In this document: piece after piece, positions 7,257-15,356 of the stretch
How the letters are laid out: each line of letters opens with the position of its first letter
Position numbering within the stretch: the stretch's first letter is position 1
Position numbers and translations under genes: made by a program
NCBI GenBank assembly: GCA_023255165.1
Contig: JALRJD010000205.1
Span: forward strand, 1-20,193
Length of the DNA: 20,193 nt
Direction: 5' to 3'
Source: Porticoccaceae bacterium
Lineage (GTDB): Bacteria > Pseudomonadota > Gammaproteobacteria > Pseudomonadales > Porticoccaceae
Notes under the pieces: model-generated
Databases searched by the model: none
Told to the model about the DNA's origin: nothing
The model's input: only the letters and a program-made list of their open reading frames with translations

Positions 7257-7649
7257 TTAACGCTTCGAGAACTGCGGGCGCTTACGCGCTTTGTGCAGAC
7301 CGACTTTCTTACGCTCAACCTGACGTGCATCACGGGTCAGGAACCCGGCTTTGCGCAGGGGTGAACGCAGGTTTTCATCGTACTGGAGCAGCGCACGGGC
7401 GATGCCGTGACGGATTGCACCGGCCTGACCGAAGTTACCACCGCCGTTAACGGTGATCTTCATATCAAACTTATCGACCAAATCGACAACTTCAAAGGCC
7501 TGACGAACAATCATTCGCGCTACTTCACGACCGAAGTAGGCATCGATTGAACGATCGTTAATGGAAATTGCACCGCTTCCAGGAGTCAGGAAAACACGTG
7601 CCGCTGACGTCTTGCGACGACCAGTACCGTAAAATTGAGTTTCTGCCAT
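7257..7649 (-). CDS. rpsI: 30S ribosomal protein S9
   Basis: The 130-residue product is full length for bacterial S9. It has the N-terminal [15 protein letters not shown], the central [19 protein letters not shown], and the basic C-terminal tail ending KRPQFSKR, which reaches toward the P-site tRNA in known ribosome structures. It follows rplM by 15 bases and is closed by a strong terminator, so the two form the usual L13-S9 operon. Confidence 0.98.
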   Translation of the reverse strand: MAETQFYGTGRRKTSAARVFLTPGSGAISINDRSIDAYFGREVARMIVRQAFEVVDLVDKFDMKITVNGGGNFGQAGAIRHGIARALLQYDENLRSPLRKAGFLTRDARQVERKKVGLHKARKRPQFSKR

Positions 7650-7664
7650 GATGATCGCTATCCG

Positions 7665-8093
7665 TTACAGTTCTAAAACTTGAGGCTGTTGCGCAGTATG
7701 AGGATGCTCAGTACCGGCGTACACCTTAAGCTTTCTAAACATTTCCCGGCCGAGTGGACCGCGGGGCAACATGCCTTTAACAGCAGACTGAATAACACGC
7801 TCAGGCGCTTTATCAATCAACTTGTCAAAAGTGATGTCCTTGATTCCACCCGGATAACCGGTGTGAGAGTAATAGGTTTTCTGGGTGGCTTTGTTACCAG
7901 TCACGCCAATTTTTTCGGCATTGACCACAACGATGTAGTCGCCGGTATCAACGTGAGGAGTGTATTCCGGCTTGTGTTTGCCACGCAGACGCGTTGCAAC
8001 TTCCACGGCCAGACGACCAAGAGTTTTGCCCTCGGCGTCTACGATATACCAGTCACGTTGAACTGATTCTGATTTAGCACTATATGTTTTCAT
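7665..8093 (-). CDS. rplM: 50S ribosomal protein L13
   Basis: The 142-residue product matches E. coli L13 in length and motifs: KTYSAK at the start, [31 protein letters not shown], and [19 protein letters not shown] near the end. The frame is open up to 8159, but ATG 8091-8093 follows an AGGAT ribosome site and gives the standard N-terminus. In E. coli this operon is autogenously controlled by L13 through its leader. The leader here carries a hairpin (8109-8124) that could have that role, but this is inference. Confidence 0.98.
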   Translation of the reverse strand: MKTYSAKSESVQRDWYIVDAEGKTLGRLAVEVATRLRGKHKPEYTPHVDTGDYIVVVNAEKIGVTGNKATQKTYYSHTGYPGGIKDITFDKLIDKAPERVIQSAVKGMLPRGPLGREMFRKLKVYAGTEHPHTAQQPQVLEL

Positions 8094-8108
8094 CTTATCC
8101 TGCCTGGC

Positions 8109-8124
8109 TTTGGGGGATCCCAAA
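8109..8124 (-). promoter_or_regulatory. rplM: Hairpin in the rplM leader
   Basis: On the minus strand TTTGGG (8119-8124), ATCC and CCCAAA (8109-8114) form a perfect 6-bp stem. It begins about five bases after the predicted transcription start and ends 7 bases before the ribosome site. That position would suit autogenous control by L13. Confidence 0.45.
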
Positions 8125-8135
8125 AAAGGGTGCGA

Positions 8136-8164
8136 ATTGTAATGAGGGACTGCGCCCATTACAA
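8136..8164 (-). promoter_or_regulatory. rplM: Sigma-70 promoter of rplM-rpsI with an 8-bp dyad
   Basis: On the minus strand TTGTAA (8159-8164) and TACAAT (8136-8141) are spaced 17 bases apart, giving a good vegetative promoter with a start near 8129. TTGTAATG (8137-8144) and CATTACAA (8157-8164) are exact inverse copies lying over both hexamers. Confidence 0.7.
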
Positions 8165-8228
8165 GAGCCTATTTGAGCAAATTGAAAGTTTTTTATTGTG
8201 GTGTTTATCGCGGCATTTAAGGTGGCGT

Positions 8229-9326
8229 TCAAGGGCGGTGCGGGCGGGCCAGATATTCACGGCTCTGCATCTCCAGCAAGCGGCTCTCGGTGCGCTGAAA
8301 TTCGAACCCTAAACGCCCGCCAGTATAGAGTTCATGCAGTGGCGCGGCGGCGGTTACCGCCAGTTTCACACTGCGATCATAGAACTCATCGACAAGGTTG
8401 ATAAAGCGTCGCGCCGCGTCATTGTTGACCGGCGTAAACAGCGGCACATTGCCAATGATCACCGAATGGAACTCGCGAGCGACCTCGATATAGTCGTTCT
8501 GACTGCGCGGCCCCTCGCAGATTGCGGCAAATTCGAACCAGACGATATCCTCCGCCACCCTGCGCGCGGGGATCTTGCGACCCTCAATATCAAGATCCAC
8601 ATTCTGTTTTATCTCCGCCTCGAACGAGACCAGACTTTTAAAAGTCGCCGCAATAGCCTGCTCCGCCGCAACCCCCAGAGGCGAGTGATAGAGCTCGGCG
8701 TTTTCCAGTGCGCGCAGACGATAATCCCGCCCACCGTCGACATTGACCACCTTGCAGTGCTGGTTGAGCAGCGCAATCGCTGGCAGAAAGCGCTGCCGTT
8801 GCAGGCCGTCGCGATAGAGCAGATCAGGAACAATATTGGAGGTTGCCACCAGCGTGACACCGCGACTGAACAGCCCTTCCAGCAGGCGCGCGAGGATCAT
8901 CGCATCAGTAATATCGCTGACAAAAAATTCATCAAAGCAGACCACCTGGGTCTCACTGGCGATCGAGTCGGCAACCAGCTCCAGTGGATTGGCCTGTCCT
9001 TTCATGCGCTCCAGATCCTGGTGCACACGGCGCATAAAGCGGTGAAAGTGGATGCGCATCTTGCGCTCAAAGGGCAGGCTCTCGTAAAAACTGTCCATCA
9101 AATAGGTTTTGCCGCGACCGACTCCACCCCAGAAATAGAGCCCTTTTTCAGGCGCCGACGAAGGCCGCGAAAACCACGCCCGCACGCCGCCCTGTTTGCG
9201 GTTATTGCGTTTAATCAGGCGATGATAGAGATCGTCGAGCTGATCGACCGCCTCGGCCTGAGCCCGATCGGCGACAAAGCCCTGACGAGCAAGATCATTT
9301 TGATAGCGCTGCTTTGGGGATAACAT
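8229..9326 (-). CDS. zapE: ZapE, AFG1-family cell-division ATPase
   Basis: The 365-residue product is an AFG1-type P-loop ATPase. Walker A is GGVGRGKT at 67-74 and Walker B is VVCFDEF around 128-134, followed by a sensor-1 type VATSN at 160-164. The family signature HFHRFMRRVH is at 93-102. E. coli ZapE is about 375 residues and is known to act at the Z-ring, where it affects FtsZ assembly late in division. ATG 9326 is the first start after an in-frame stop two codons upstream, and it lacks a clear ribosome site. From memory, zapE lies just upstream of rplM in Pseudomonas too. It diverges from zapG across 195 bases. Confidence 0.93.
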   Translation of the reverse strand: MLSPKQRYQNDLARQGFVADRAQAEAVDQLDDLYHRLIKRNNRKQGGVRAWFSRPSSAPEKGLYFWGGVGRGKTYLMDSFYESLPFERKMRIHFHRFMRRVHQDLERMKGQANPLELVADSIASETQVVCFDEFFVSDITDAMILARLLEGLFSRGVTLVATSNIVPDLLYRDGLQRQRFLPAIALLNQHCKVVNVDGGRDYRLRALENAELYHSPLGVAAEQAIAATFKSLVSFEAEIKQNVDLDIEGRKIPARRVAEDIVWFEFAAICEGPRSQNDYIEVAREFHSVIIGNVPLFTPVNNDAARRFINLVDEFYDRSVKLAVTAAAPLHELYTGGRLGFEFQRTESRLLEMQSREYLARPHRP

Positions 9327-9521
9327 CGATTATGTTAGGATCGCTGAAGAAAGGCAGACTGTAACCAGCGCGACGGCGCAAGACAACTGAAAATAGTCGC
9401 CGGTAGCTAATTTGCAGGATTAACATTGCTAATGGCGCAGCCTTTAGCGACACTAATAAGCAAACAAGTATTAAGTGACCATTAAGATCAATAGCAACAC
9501 TATTAAGCACGGGAGAACAGC
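9327..9521. promoter_or_regulatory. Divergent intergenic region zapE / zapG
   Basis: This 195-base spacer must hold the promoters of both division-associated genes. No convincing -35/-10 pair stands out. Three (T/A)TTAAG copies (9469-9475, 9481-9486, 9501-9507) lie just upstream of the zapG ribosome site GGGAG at 9511-9515. Confidence 0.4.
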
Positions 9522-10052
9522 TTGACGACACTGACCTCAATTCTTATCGCAGCGGCCTTCTTTTTGATCGGCGCGGCCGTGGGTCATCTTTTTTCAAGGA
9601 AGGTCGACAGCGGCGATAAATCCGTGCGCAGCCTCGAGCAGAAGCTGGCGCAGGCCGAACAGGAACTCAAACGCTACCAGCAGGAAGTCACCGAACACTT
9701 TGTCACCAGCTCACATCTGACCGCCAATATAGCCCAGAGCTATCGCCAGATTCACGAGCACCTGGCAGCCAGCGCCATGCGCCTGGCCAGTCCGGAAGTG
9801 GGCCGACAGATTTTAAAGGCCGGTGGCAGCGATTTTGGTCTGCTCGATTCCAATGGCAACCCGCTGATTGATCTCCAGGATATCGAAGTGCCGCGCGACT
9901 ACGCGCCCAGTGTTCCCGGCGGCATTCTTAGCGAAGACTACGGTTTGGTGGAGGCAGAGCAGAGCGGCAGTGCGACAGGCAAAAAAACCAGCGTCAATGA
10001 CAGCAGCGACGAGGATGACGACGAGGCCGATCCCACCCAGAGCGTCGCCTGA
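9522..10052 (+). CDS. zapG: ZapG (YhcB, DUF1043) inner-membrane division-associated protein
   Basis: The 176-residue product has one N-terminal membrane helix (about 5-23) and a charged coiled coil (about 31-65). The DUF1043 block with HFVTSSHLTANIAQSY and a following HEHLAASAMRLA covers about 60-90. It ends in a strongly acidic Ser/Asp/Glu tail (about 160-172). YhcB/ZapG is known in enterobacteria to link cell-envelope synthesis with division. The start is TTG 9522, behind GGGAG at 9511-9515. Only a 53-base gap separates it from comF, so they may share a transcript. Confidence 0.9.
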   Translation: MTTLTSILIAAAFFLIGAAVGHLFSRKVDSGDKSVRSLEQKLAQAEQELKRYQQEVTEHFVTSSHLTANIAQSYRQIHEHLAASAMRLASPEVGRQILKAGGSDFGLLDSNGNPLIDLQDIEVPRDYAPSVPGGILSEDYGLVEAEQSGSATGKKTSVNDSSDEDDDEADPTQSVA

Positions 10053-10105
10053 GCCGCAGACGATTCAGCAGCACGTTCAACAACAGGCAAGCAGGGAGCT
10101 TTGCG

Positions 10106-10945
10106 GTGACTGTAACAGGATTGCCCGAAATAGAACTGTCCGTAAAAGAACTGCCCGTAACAGCCAGATTTGCCAAGCTGGCCGAATGGGCCGGGGCAGG
10201 ACTTTCCAGAGTGACCAACAGCCTGTTGCCCGGCAGCTGTAATTTTTGCCAGTCTCCTCTGCCGCTTTCTTCCAGCGCACTATGCGATCTCTGCATCGCC
10301 GAACTACCCCATATCACCACCCATTGTCGACGCTGCTCGGTGCCCTTGGTCAGCGCGGAGCTGTGTGGCAACTGCCAGAAGAAACCGCCCTCTTTTCGGC
10401 GCTGTATTTCAGCGTTTGGCTATCAAGCGCCAGTGAACAGTATTATTGTGCGACTGAAAACGGACCCCTATGTCGCCGAGATTAATCAACTCAGCGCACT
10501 GCTGGCGCGGCGCATCGCTGCGACCTACCACGAAGCACAGTTACCCTGCCCGCTAACGCTTATACCGCTGCCCCTGCACTGGCTGAAAATGACCCGCCGC
10601 AGTTTTAATCAGAGCGATATTATCGCCAGACTGGTGGCCAACCATCTTCATCGTCAGCACCGCATCAACGTCGAACTGCGCAGCGATATCTGTAAACGCA
10701 TTGCACGTGGCCAAACGCAACATAAGCTCAGCGCCAAACAGCGTCGCGCCGCCATTGCAAATGCCTTTACCGCGGCGGCACCGACAACACTCGATTTGCA
10801 GGGCCTGTCTGTCGCCGTAATTGACGATGTGGTGACCACCGGCGCCACCGCCAACAGTGTTGCCACAGCACTACTGAAGGCGGGTGCCGCCAATGTGGAT
10901 ATCTGGAGTCTAGCAAGAACAAGCTGGAATAATTCTCCGCGGTGA
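10106..10945 (+). CDS. comF: ComF family phosphoribosyltransferase-like protein
   Basis: The 279-residue product has an N-terminal double zinc ribbon, with paired cysteines at 45/48, 60/63, 74/77 and 87/90. A type I phosphoribosyltransferase domain follows, with the PRPP loop VIDDVVTTGAT at 238-248 and the family-typical SLART near the end. ComF proteins take part in DNA uptake in naturally competent bacteria. In many other species the role is unproven, so competence here is only a possibility. The start is GTG 10106 with AGGGAG about eight bases upstream. An extra N-terminal stretch of about 40 residues precedes the first cysteine pair. cysE begins 6 bases after its stop. Confidence 0.92.
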   Translation: MTVTGLPEIELSVKELPVTARFAKLAEWAGAGLSRVTNSLLPGSCNFCQSPLPLSSSALCDLCIAELPHITTHCRRCSVPLVSAELCGNCQKKPPSFRRCISAFGYQAPVNSIIVRLKTDPYVAEINQLSALLARRIAATYHEAQLPCPLTLIPLPLHWLKMTRRSFNQSDIIARLVANHLHRQHRINVELRSDICKRIARGQTQHKLSAKQRRAAIANAFTAAAPTTLDLQGLSVAVIDDVVTTGATANSVATALLKAGAANVDIWSLARTSWNNSPR

Positions 10946-10951
10946 CTCAGA

Positions 10952-11800
10952 ATGGCGGCCATGAACCGAACCGCCACCAATAACAATCTGGCGCAGCAAC
11001 AAGGCAACTGCCCCGGCGCTGTGGACCCAAACAGCCTCTGGCCGCTGATTTACCACGAAGCTGAATCCGCCGCTAGCGATGAGCCGGTACTGGCGGATTT
11101 TTTCCGCGCCACCATTCTCAATCACAACAGTCTCGGCGAAGCCCTGAGTCTGCACCTGGCCAATAAACTGGCCAGCGATGAAGCGCCGGCTTCGATGCTG
11201 AGCACAATTATGGATCGCGCCTTTGCCAGCCCCGATATTATCTATGCCGTGGCCCGTGATATTGTCGCCACCGTCGAGCGCGACTCGGCATGCAATCAAT
11301 ACCTCACCCCGTTCCTCTACTTCAAGGGGTTTCTCGCACTGCAGGCCTACCGCGCCGCGCATCAGCTCTGGAATGAGGGGCGCAAATCTCTGGCACTGCT
11401 GCTGCAATACCGCATCTCGCTGACCTTCGCTGTGGATATCCATCCCGCCGCGCGGATTGGCAGCGGCCTGCTAATCGACCATGCCACCGGTCTGGTCATT
11501 GGTGAAACCGCAGTGGTTGATGACTGTGTGTCGATTATGCAATCGGTGACTCTGGGCGGTACCGGCAAGGTTTCCGGGGATCGCCATCCAAAAATTCGCA
11601 AAGGGGTATTGATTGGCCCGGGGGCAAAAATACTGGGCAATATCGAAGTGGGTGAAGGCGCGATGGTCGCAGCATCCAGTGTGGTGTTAAAACCGGTTCC
11701 ACCCCATGCGGTGGTCGCCGGAGTACCGGCTTCGGTGGTTGGCGATGCCCGCAGCGACGAGCCTTCAACAGCGATGGATCACTACTTTAACTGCGATTAA
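10952..11800 (+). CDS. cysE: Serine O-acetyltransferase (CysE)
   Basis: The 282-residue product has the helical N-terminal domain, with ERDSACNQYLTP (Asp111), followed by a left-handed beta-helix of hexapeptide repeats. Catalytic Asp176-His177 lies in LIDHATG and a second His212 in GDRHPKI. It acetylates L-serine with acetyl-CoA to give O-acetylserine, the precursor of cysteine. The N-terminus is about 19 residues longer than in E. coli. The C-terminus ends NCD, whereas E. coli CysE ends in the Ile that docks into CysK. ATG 10952 uses GGTGA, which overlaps the comF stop. The stop overlaps the epmA stop in the palindrome TTAA. Confidence 0.94.
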   Translation: MAAMNRTATNNNLAQQQGNCPGAVDPNSLWPLIYHEAESAASDEPVLADFFRATILNHNSLGEALSLHLANKLASDEAPASMLSTIMDRAFASPDIIYAVARDIVATVERDSACNQYLTPFLYFKGFLALQAYRAAHQLWNEGRKSLALLLQYRISLTFAVDIHPAARIGSGLLIDHATGLVIGETAVVDDCVSIMQSVTLGGTGKVSGDRHPKIRKGVLIGPGAKILGNIEVGEGAMVAASSVVLKPVPPHAVVAGVPASVVGDARSDEPSTAMDHYFNCD

Positions 11801-12747
11801 CAGCGGCTCCAGCTAAACGGCATCACCTGGTCAAGGGCATCGACCCCGACCATCTGCATCAATAATCGATCGACTCCCAGCGCCACGCCAGCGCATTCAG
11901 GCAGCCCGGCCTGAATGGCGGCGAGCAGGCGACTGTCCGCGGCAACCTTGGCTTTACCGGATTCCAGTCGCAGACGTTGATCTTCAGCGAAGCGTGCCGC
12001 CTGTTCCGCGGCATCCGTCAGTTCACAATAACCATTGGCCAGCTCAACACGATTTAAAAATGCCTCAAAACGTCGGCTAACCTTGCGCCCCTGACCATCC
12101 TCCGCGCATTTGGCCAGCGCCGCCTGACAGGCCGGGTAGTCGTAGACCAGCACCAACCCTGCATCCAGTTTCGGTTCAACCGCAACACTAAACAACAGAT
12201 CAAGGCAGTTGGCGCGGCTCTCATCAGCCCAGGCCGGCGAGCCCATTTCAACCGCCAGACGCTGCAAGGTGGTCAGCTCGGCAAGATGCGGATCAAGCTG
12301 CAGATGCTGGTAAAACACCTCTGCATAGGTGACCCGGCGAACAGCAATATCCGGCAGCAGCGTGGCGATCAGATCGGCCACTTCGCCCATCAATTGGTGT
12401 TCATCCCAACCGCAGCGGTACCACTCCAGCAAGGTAAATTCGGGGTTGTGACGGCTGCCGCTCTCGCCATCGCGAAAGGCTTTGCCGAGACTGTAGATAT
12501 CGCCACTGCCCGCGGCTAGCAGGCGTTTCATAAAGTATTCGGGGGAGGTCTGCAGATAACCCGCAGCCATCGGGCTGCGGATCTGGATGCTCTCAATATT
12601 GTGGTCGGTCACCGTTGCCGAAGCCAGCACCGGAACATCGACTTCCAGCACCTGACGCTGCTGAAAAAACTCTCGCAGTTCGGCAAAAACCCGGCTGCGC
12701 TGACGCAGGATGGGCAGGCTTGTGCCGGGCTGCCATTGAGATGTCAT
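11797..12747 (-). CDS. epmA: EpmA (PoxA/GenX), elongation factor P beta-lysine ligase
   Basis: The 316-residue product is a class II lysyl-tRNA-synthetase catalytic core without the anticodon-binding domain, the hallmark of EpmA. Motif 2 is visible as GKAFRDGESGSRHNPEFT (88-105) and motif 3 as GVALGVDRLLM (287-297). EpmA attaches (R)-beta-lysine to Lys34 of EF-P. It lies 26 bases downstream of efp on the same strand, so enzyme and substrate appear to be made together. The partner aminomutase EpmB is not in this window. No strong ribosome site precedes ATG 12747, but the N-terminus aligns with E. coli EpmA. The gene runs tail to tail into cysE with overlapping stops. Confidence 0.94.
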   Translation of the reverse strand: MTSQWQPGTSLPILRQRSRVFAELREFFQQRQVLEVDVPVLASATVTDHNIESIQIRSPMAAGYLQTSPEYFMKRLLAAGSGDIYSLGKAFRDGESGSRHNPEFTLLEWYRCGWDEHQLMGEVADLIATLLPDIAVRRVTYAEVFYQHLQLDPHLAELTTLQRLAVEMGSPAWADESRANCLDLLFSVAVEPKLDAGLVLVYDYPACQAALAKCAEDGQGRKVSRRFEAFLNRVELANGYCELTDAAEQAARFAEDQRLRLESGKAKVAADSRLLAAIQAGLPECAGVALGVDRLLMQMVGVDALDQVMPFSWSRC

Positions 12748-12773
12748 GGGCGGTCTACTCGAAAGGAGGCGAC

Positions 12774-13346
12774 TTATTTGGCGCTGACGCGACCCTGATA
12801 TTCACCAGTGCGGGTATCAACTCGAATCACTTCACCCTGGTCGAGGAACAGTGGCACTTTAACCACAGCGCCAGTGACCAGCTTGGCCGGCTTGCTGCCA
12901 CCCTGAGCGGTATCGCCGCGCAAACCGGGATCGGTTTCAATAATTTCCAGTTCAACGTGGTTGGGGGGAGTGACTGACAGCGGAACACCGTTGTAGAGGG
13001 TGACCACACACATATCCTGCTCGCTCAACCAGATCAATGCATCGCCAACCGCTTTTTCGCTGGCCTGGTGCTGCTCAAAACTCTCCGGCTCCATAAAGTA
13101 CCAGAAGTCACCGTCGCTATAGAGGTACTGCATATCTGTATCGACCACATCAGCGGCTTCCAGAGAATCGCCTGACTTAAAGGTCTTTTCCAATACCCGG
13201 GCGGTCTTAAGGTTGCGCAACTTAACCCGGTTAAAGGCCTGGCCTTTACCTGGTTTTACAAATTCGTTTTCAATAATGGAACAGGGATCGCCGTCGAGCA
13301 TTACCTTCATGCCTGAACGAAAATCATTGGTGGAGTAACTAGCCAT
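12774..13346 (-). CDS. efp: Translation elongation factor P
   Basis: The 190-residue product has the three EF-P beta-barrel domains and the modification loop EFVKPGKGQ with Lys34. It ends [11 protein letters not shown] is known to relieve ribosome stalling at consecutive prolines. Lys34 and the flanking residues are of the enterobacterial/EpmA type, which agrees with epmA directly downstream. The frame is open to 13448, but ATG 13344-13346 gives the standard [10 protein letters not shown] start. Its ribosome site is weak. A TATCAT (-10 type, 13380-13385 minus) lies about 35 bases upstream without a clear -35. Confidence 0.97.
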   Translation of the reverse strand: MASYSTNDFRSGMKVMLDGDPCSIIENEFVKPGKGQAFNRVKLRNLKTARVLEKTFKSGDSLEAADVVDTDMQYLYSDGDFWYFMEPESFEQHQASEKAVGDALIWLSEQDMCVVTLYNGVPLSVTPPNHVELEIIETDPGLRGDTAQGGSKPAKLVTGAVVKVPLFLDQGEVIRVDTRTGEYQGRVSAK

Positions 13347-13517
13347 GGTGATGTTGTCTCGATTGTCTAAAAGGCCGATATGATACCCGAACTTCCGCTT
13401 GATTCGAGCAGTTTGTGATGCGCGCGTGGAAAATATTGCCGACTTCAAATCAGTTCACAATTGAATCATCAGACTGCCCGGGAAACTTGACTACACTTAA
13501 AGGCAGATCCAAACCGG

Positions 13518-13535
13518 TGAGCGGGTAACCGCTCA
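13518..13535. repeat. Perfect 7-bp hairpin with GTAA (GNRA) tetraloop
   Basis: TGAGCGG (13518-13524), GTAA, CCGCTCA (13529-13535). No T-run follows on the plus strand, so it is not a plain terminator. It sits upstream of the proposed promoter at 13564, so it is either an operator-like dyad or part of an unrecognised transcript. Confidence 0.4.
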
Positions 13536-13563
13536 AGCTTTGCCAGCAACTTAAAAATGATTT

Positions 13564-13591
13564 TTGACAGCTGGGTTTTACCGGCTATTTT
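13564..13591 (+). promoter_or_regulatory. Putative sigma-70 promoter for the PilZ-like gene and fimX
   Basis: A perfect -35 TTGACA (13564-13569) and a -10 TATTTT (13586-13591) are spaced 16 bases apart. Transcription would begin near 13598, about 53 bases before ATG 13651. This argues against using the in-frame TTG at 13564 as a start codon. Confidence 0.5.
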
Positions 13592-13650
13592 CTGTTAACA
13601 ACCGATTTTTTATCCGCTCATTTTTCCATCAGGCGCACTGTGACCAACCT

Positions 13651-15315
13651 ATGACCAACGCCCCAAACAATAATATTGCCGCGCTGCTTGGCATCCTCAA
13701 ACCCGAGATCGCCGAGCCGTTGTCAGATGCCAACAGCAGCCCGATTATCGATAAACAGTCAGCGCAGCAGTGGCTGGAAGGCCTGTCGACCACCGACTAC
13801 ACCGACAATGCTGTGCAGCTCTACCGCGTGCTGCCGGCAATTGTAAAATACGCTTGCGCGGCAGAAACCAAACTGGAGATTCTCGACAGCCTGGCGCCAG
13901 TGGTTATCAAAGCGACCGAATATCTGCTGCAAAATCAGCTCAATCAGAAGACCGCCAAGGCCATCTCCCTCGGCCATGCCCTGATCAGACAGCTACTCGA
14001 AGGCTACAAACTGGTTGTCTTTCAACTGGGCCAAAGCCTGCCCAGAGAACCGGGACCCGAGAGTCAAAAATCGGTTTTGACCATCGCCGGCGGTCTCCTC
14101 AACAGCTGCCATCTGCTGGCCAGAATTCAACTCAACAGCCTTATCCACTACCTGCAGCAACCGAGCTATTTCTGGCGCGATTTGCACACCATCTACCTGC
14201 TCGCCGAACAGCTCGGGGTAGTCAACAAAGAGCTGCCCAACAACCTTGGCATCAGCATTTCGGTAAAAAAGCTCTATGTCAAAATATTGCTTTTCAGCAC
14301 CGCCAGACCACACCATTTTTCCAACTATGAGTTGCGCTTTGTCTACACCGAACTGGAGTTCTGGGCGTCCTTTGCGGAGCTGCGCAGAGACGGCGAAAAA
14401 GGCCTCTTTTCCATCGACCCTTCAACCGATCAAGGCGCTGTCTACAGCAACAAGGACAACTGCAGGCCGGGCAATCTGATCCTCGACACCTCTCAGCTGG
14501 TGTCGTTTCTGCAGCAAATTATCAGTCAAAATTCGGACACGCTTTTTTCCGATCGCGTCTCCCGGCGGGTGATCAAGGACCTGATCCGGCAATGGAGTCA
14601 GAAACTGACACGCCGCGAAACCCATATCAAAGATCAGGCACAAGTGTTTCTGACTCAGGGCTTTGCCGCCACCTTGTGTATGCTGTCGAAAACCGACAGT
14701 TTTGAAAATTTTCTCGCCCTGTGCGGACAACAGCCGCCGCTCAAAGAGTATCAGGGCAATGGCATCAAGCGGGCCGATGATGTCTGGGGACCCATCGCTA
14801 CAAGCGTCGACAGACACCCGGGGGAACCGGTTATCTTTATTCCGACAAAGAGCCGCGGGCCAAAGCACAAGGTGGTTCAGGCGCTGCGCTCCAATGTCAG
14901 CCTGAATGGCGCCTGCATTGAGCTGAGCGATAAAAATACCCAGTTGCAACCGGGCGAACTGGTCGCTGTGCGAACCCGGGAATCGAATAAATGGATGGCC
15001 GGCATTGTGCGCTGGAAACATATCTCTCCCTCGCTTTACACAATGTGCGGGGTGCAGTTTCCCGCTCGCTACTGTGCACCCGCGGCGATTCGCATCACCT
15101 TGCGCGGCGCCAATGCCGGCTATCAGTTTATGCAGGCCATTCTGCTGTCGCCAAAACGGGATCTCAGCGAGGGGGTCACATTACTCTGCCCGCCACTGCG
15201 CTACACTAAAAACAGGATTTTGGTGATAACACCTCTGCAGCAGACCGAAGCCATATTGGAAGAAGAACTTGAGACAACGGAACATCTTTCACATTTTAAA
15301 ATATCGTTTTGTTAA
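13651..15315 (+). CDS. Uncharacterised protein upstream of fimX with PilZ-like C-terminal signature
   Basis: I do not recognise this 554-residue protein as a named family. It has no signal peptide or membrane helix. Residues 1 to about 390 are mostly amphipathic helical sequence. From about 400 on it is beta-rich and contains NVSLNG at 415-420, which fits the (D/N)xSxxG half of the PilZ c-di-GMP motif. The SLNGACIEL surroundings and a later GVQF strand also resemble PilZ. The RxxxR half is not evident, so c-di-GMP binding is uncertain. ATG 13651 lacks a strong ribosome site. The longer frame from TTG 13564 would start inside a promoter. It precedes the FimX-like gene by 41 bases. From memory, an uncharacterised gene also lies upstream of fimX in Pseudomonas. 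A role with FimX in pilus control is inference. Confidence 0.75.
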   Translation: MTNAPNNNIAALLGILKPEIAEPLSDANSSPIIDKQSAQQWLEGLSTTDYTDNAVQLYRVLPAIVKYACAAETKLEILDSLAPVVIKATEYLLQNQLNQKTAKAISLGHALIRQLLEGYKLVVFQLGQSLPREPGPESQKSVLTIAGGLLNSCHLLARIQLNSLIHYLQQPSYFWRDLHTIYLLAEQLGVVNKELPNNLGISISVKKLYVKILLFSTARPHHFSNYELRFVYTELEFWASFAELRRDGEKGLFSIDPSTDQGAVYSNKDNCRPGNLILDTSQLVSFLQQIISQNSDTLFSDRVSRRVIKDLIRQWSQKLTRRETHIKDQAQVFLTQGFAATLCMLSKTDSFENFLALCGQQPPLKEYQGNGIKRADDVWGPIATSVDRHPGEPVIFIPTKSRGPKHKVVQALRSNVSLNGACIELSDKNTQLQPGELVAVRTRESNKWMAGIVRWKHISPSLYTMCGVQFPARYCAPAAIRITLRGANAGYQFMQAILLSPKRDLSEGVTLLCPPLRYTKNRILVITPLQQTEAILEEELETTEHLSHFKISFC

Positions 15316-15356
15316 ATCTATTGAACTGGCCAAAGCCCCAAGGATGAGTAAAGCCC

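Larger units (their letters stand above)
13347..13650. other. Divergent intergenic region between efp and the FimX-partner gene
   Basis: About 300 bases without a supported gene. It contains a possible efp -10 (13380-13385, minus), a perfect hairpin with a GTAA tetraloop (13518-13535), and a good plus-strand promoter (13564-13591). Frames running through it are upstream extensions of the neighbouring genes and look non-coding. Confidence 0.6.

Noticed and set aside
8334..9323. 329-codon plus-strand open frame antisense to almost all of zapE
   Set aside because: It mirrors the zapE codons, has no recognisable domain or ribosome site, and the zapE frame has intact Walker motifs. It is a shadow of coding sequence.
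9295..9540. 81-codon minus-strand frame across the zapE/zapG spacer
   Set aside because: It overlaps both gene starts, has no ribosome site and has a Ser/Leu/Arg-rich composition. It reads as non-coding spacer.
13564..13650. Upstream extension of the FimX-partner gene from TTG 13564
   Set aside because: The TTG is part of a perfect TTGACA -35 box, no ribosome site precedes it, and the added 29 residues look untranslated.
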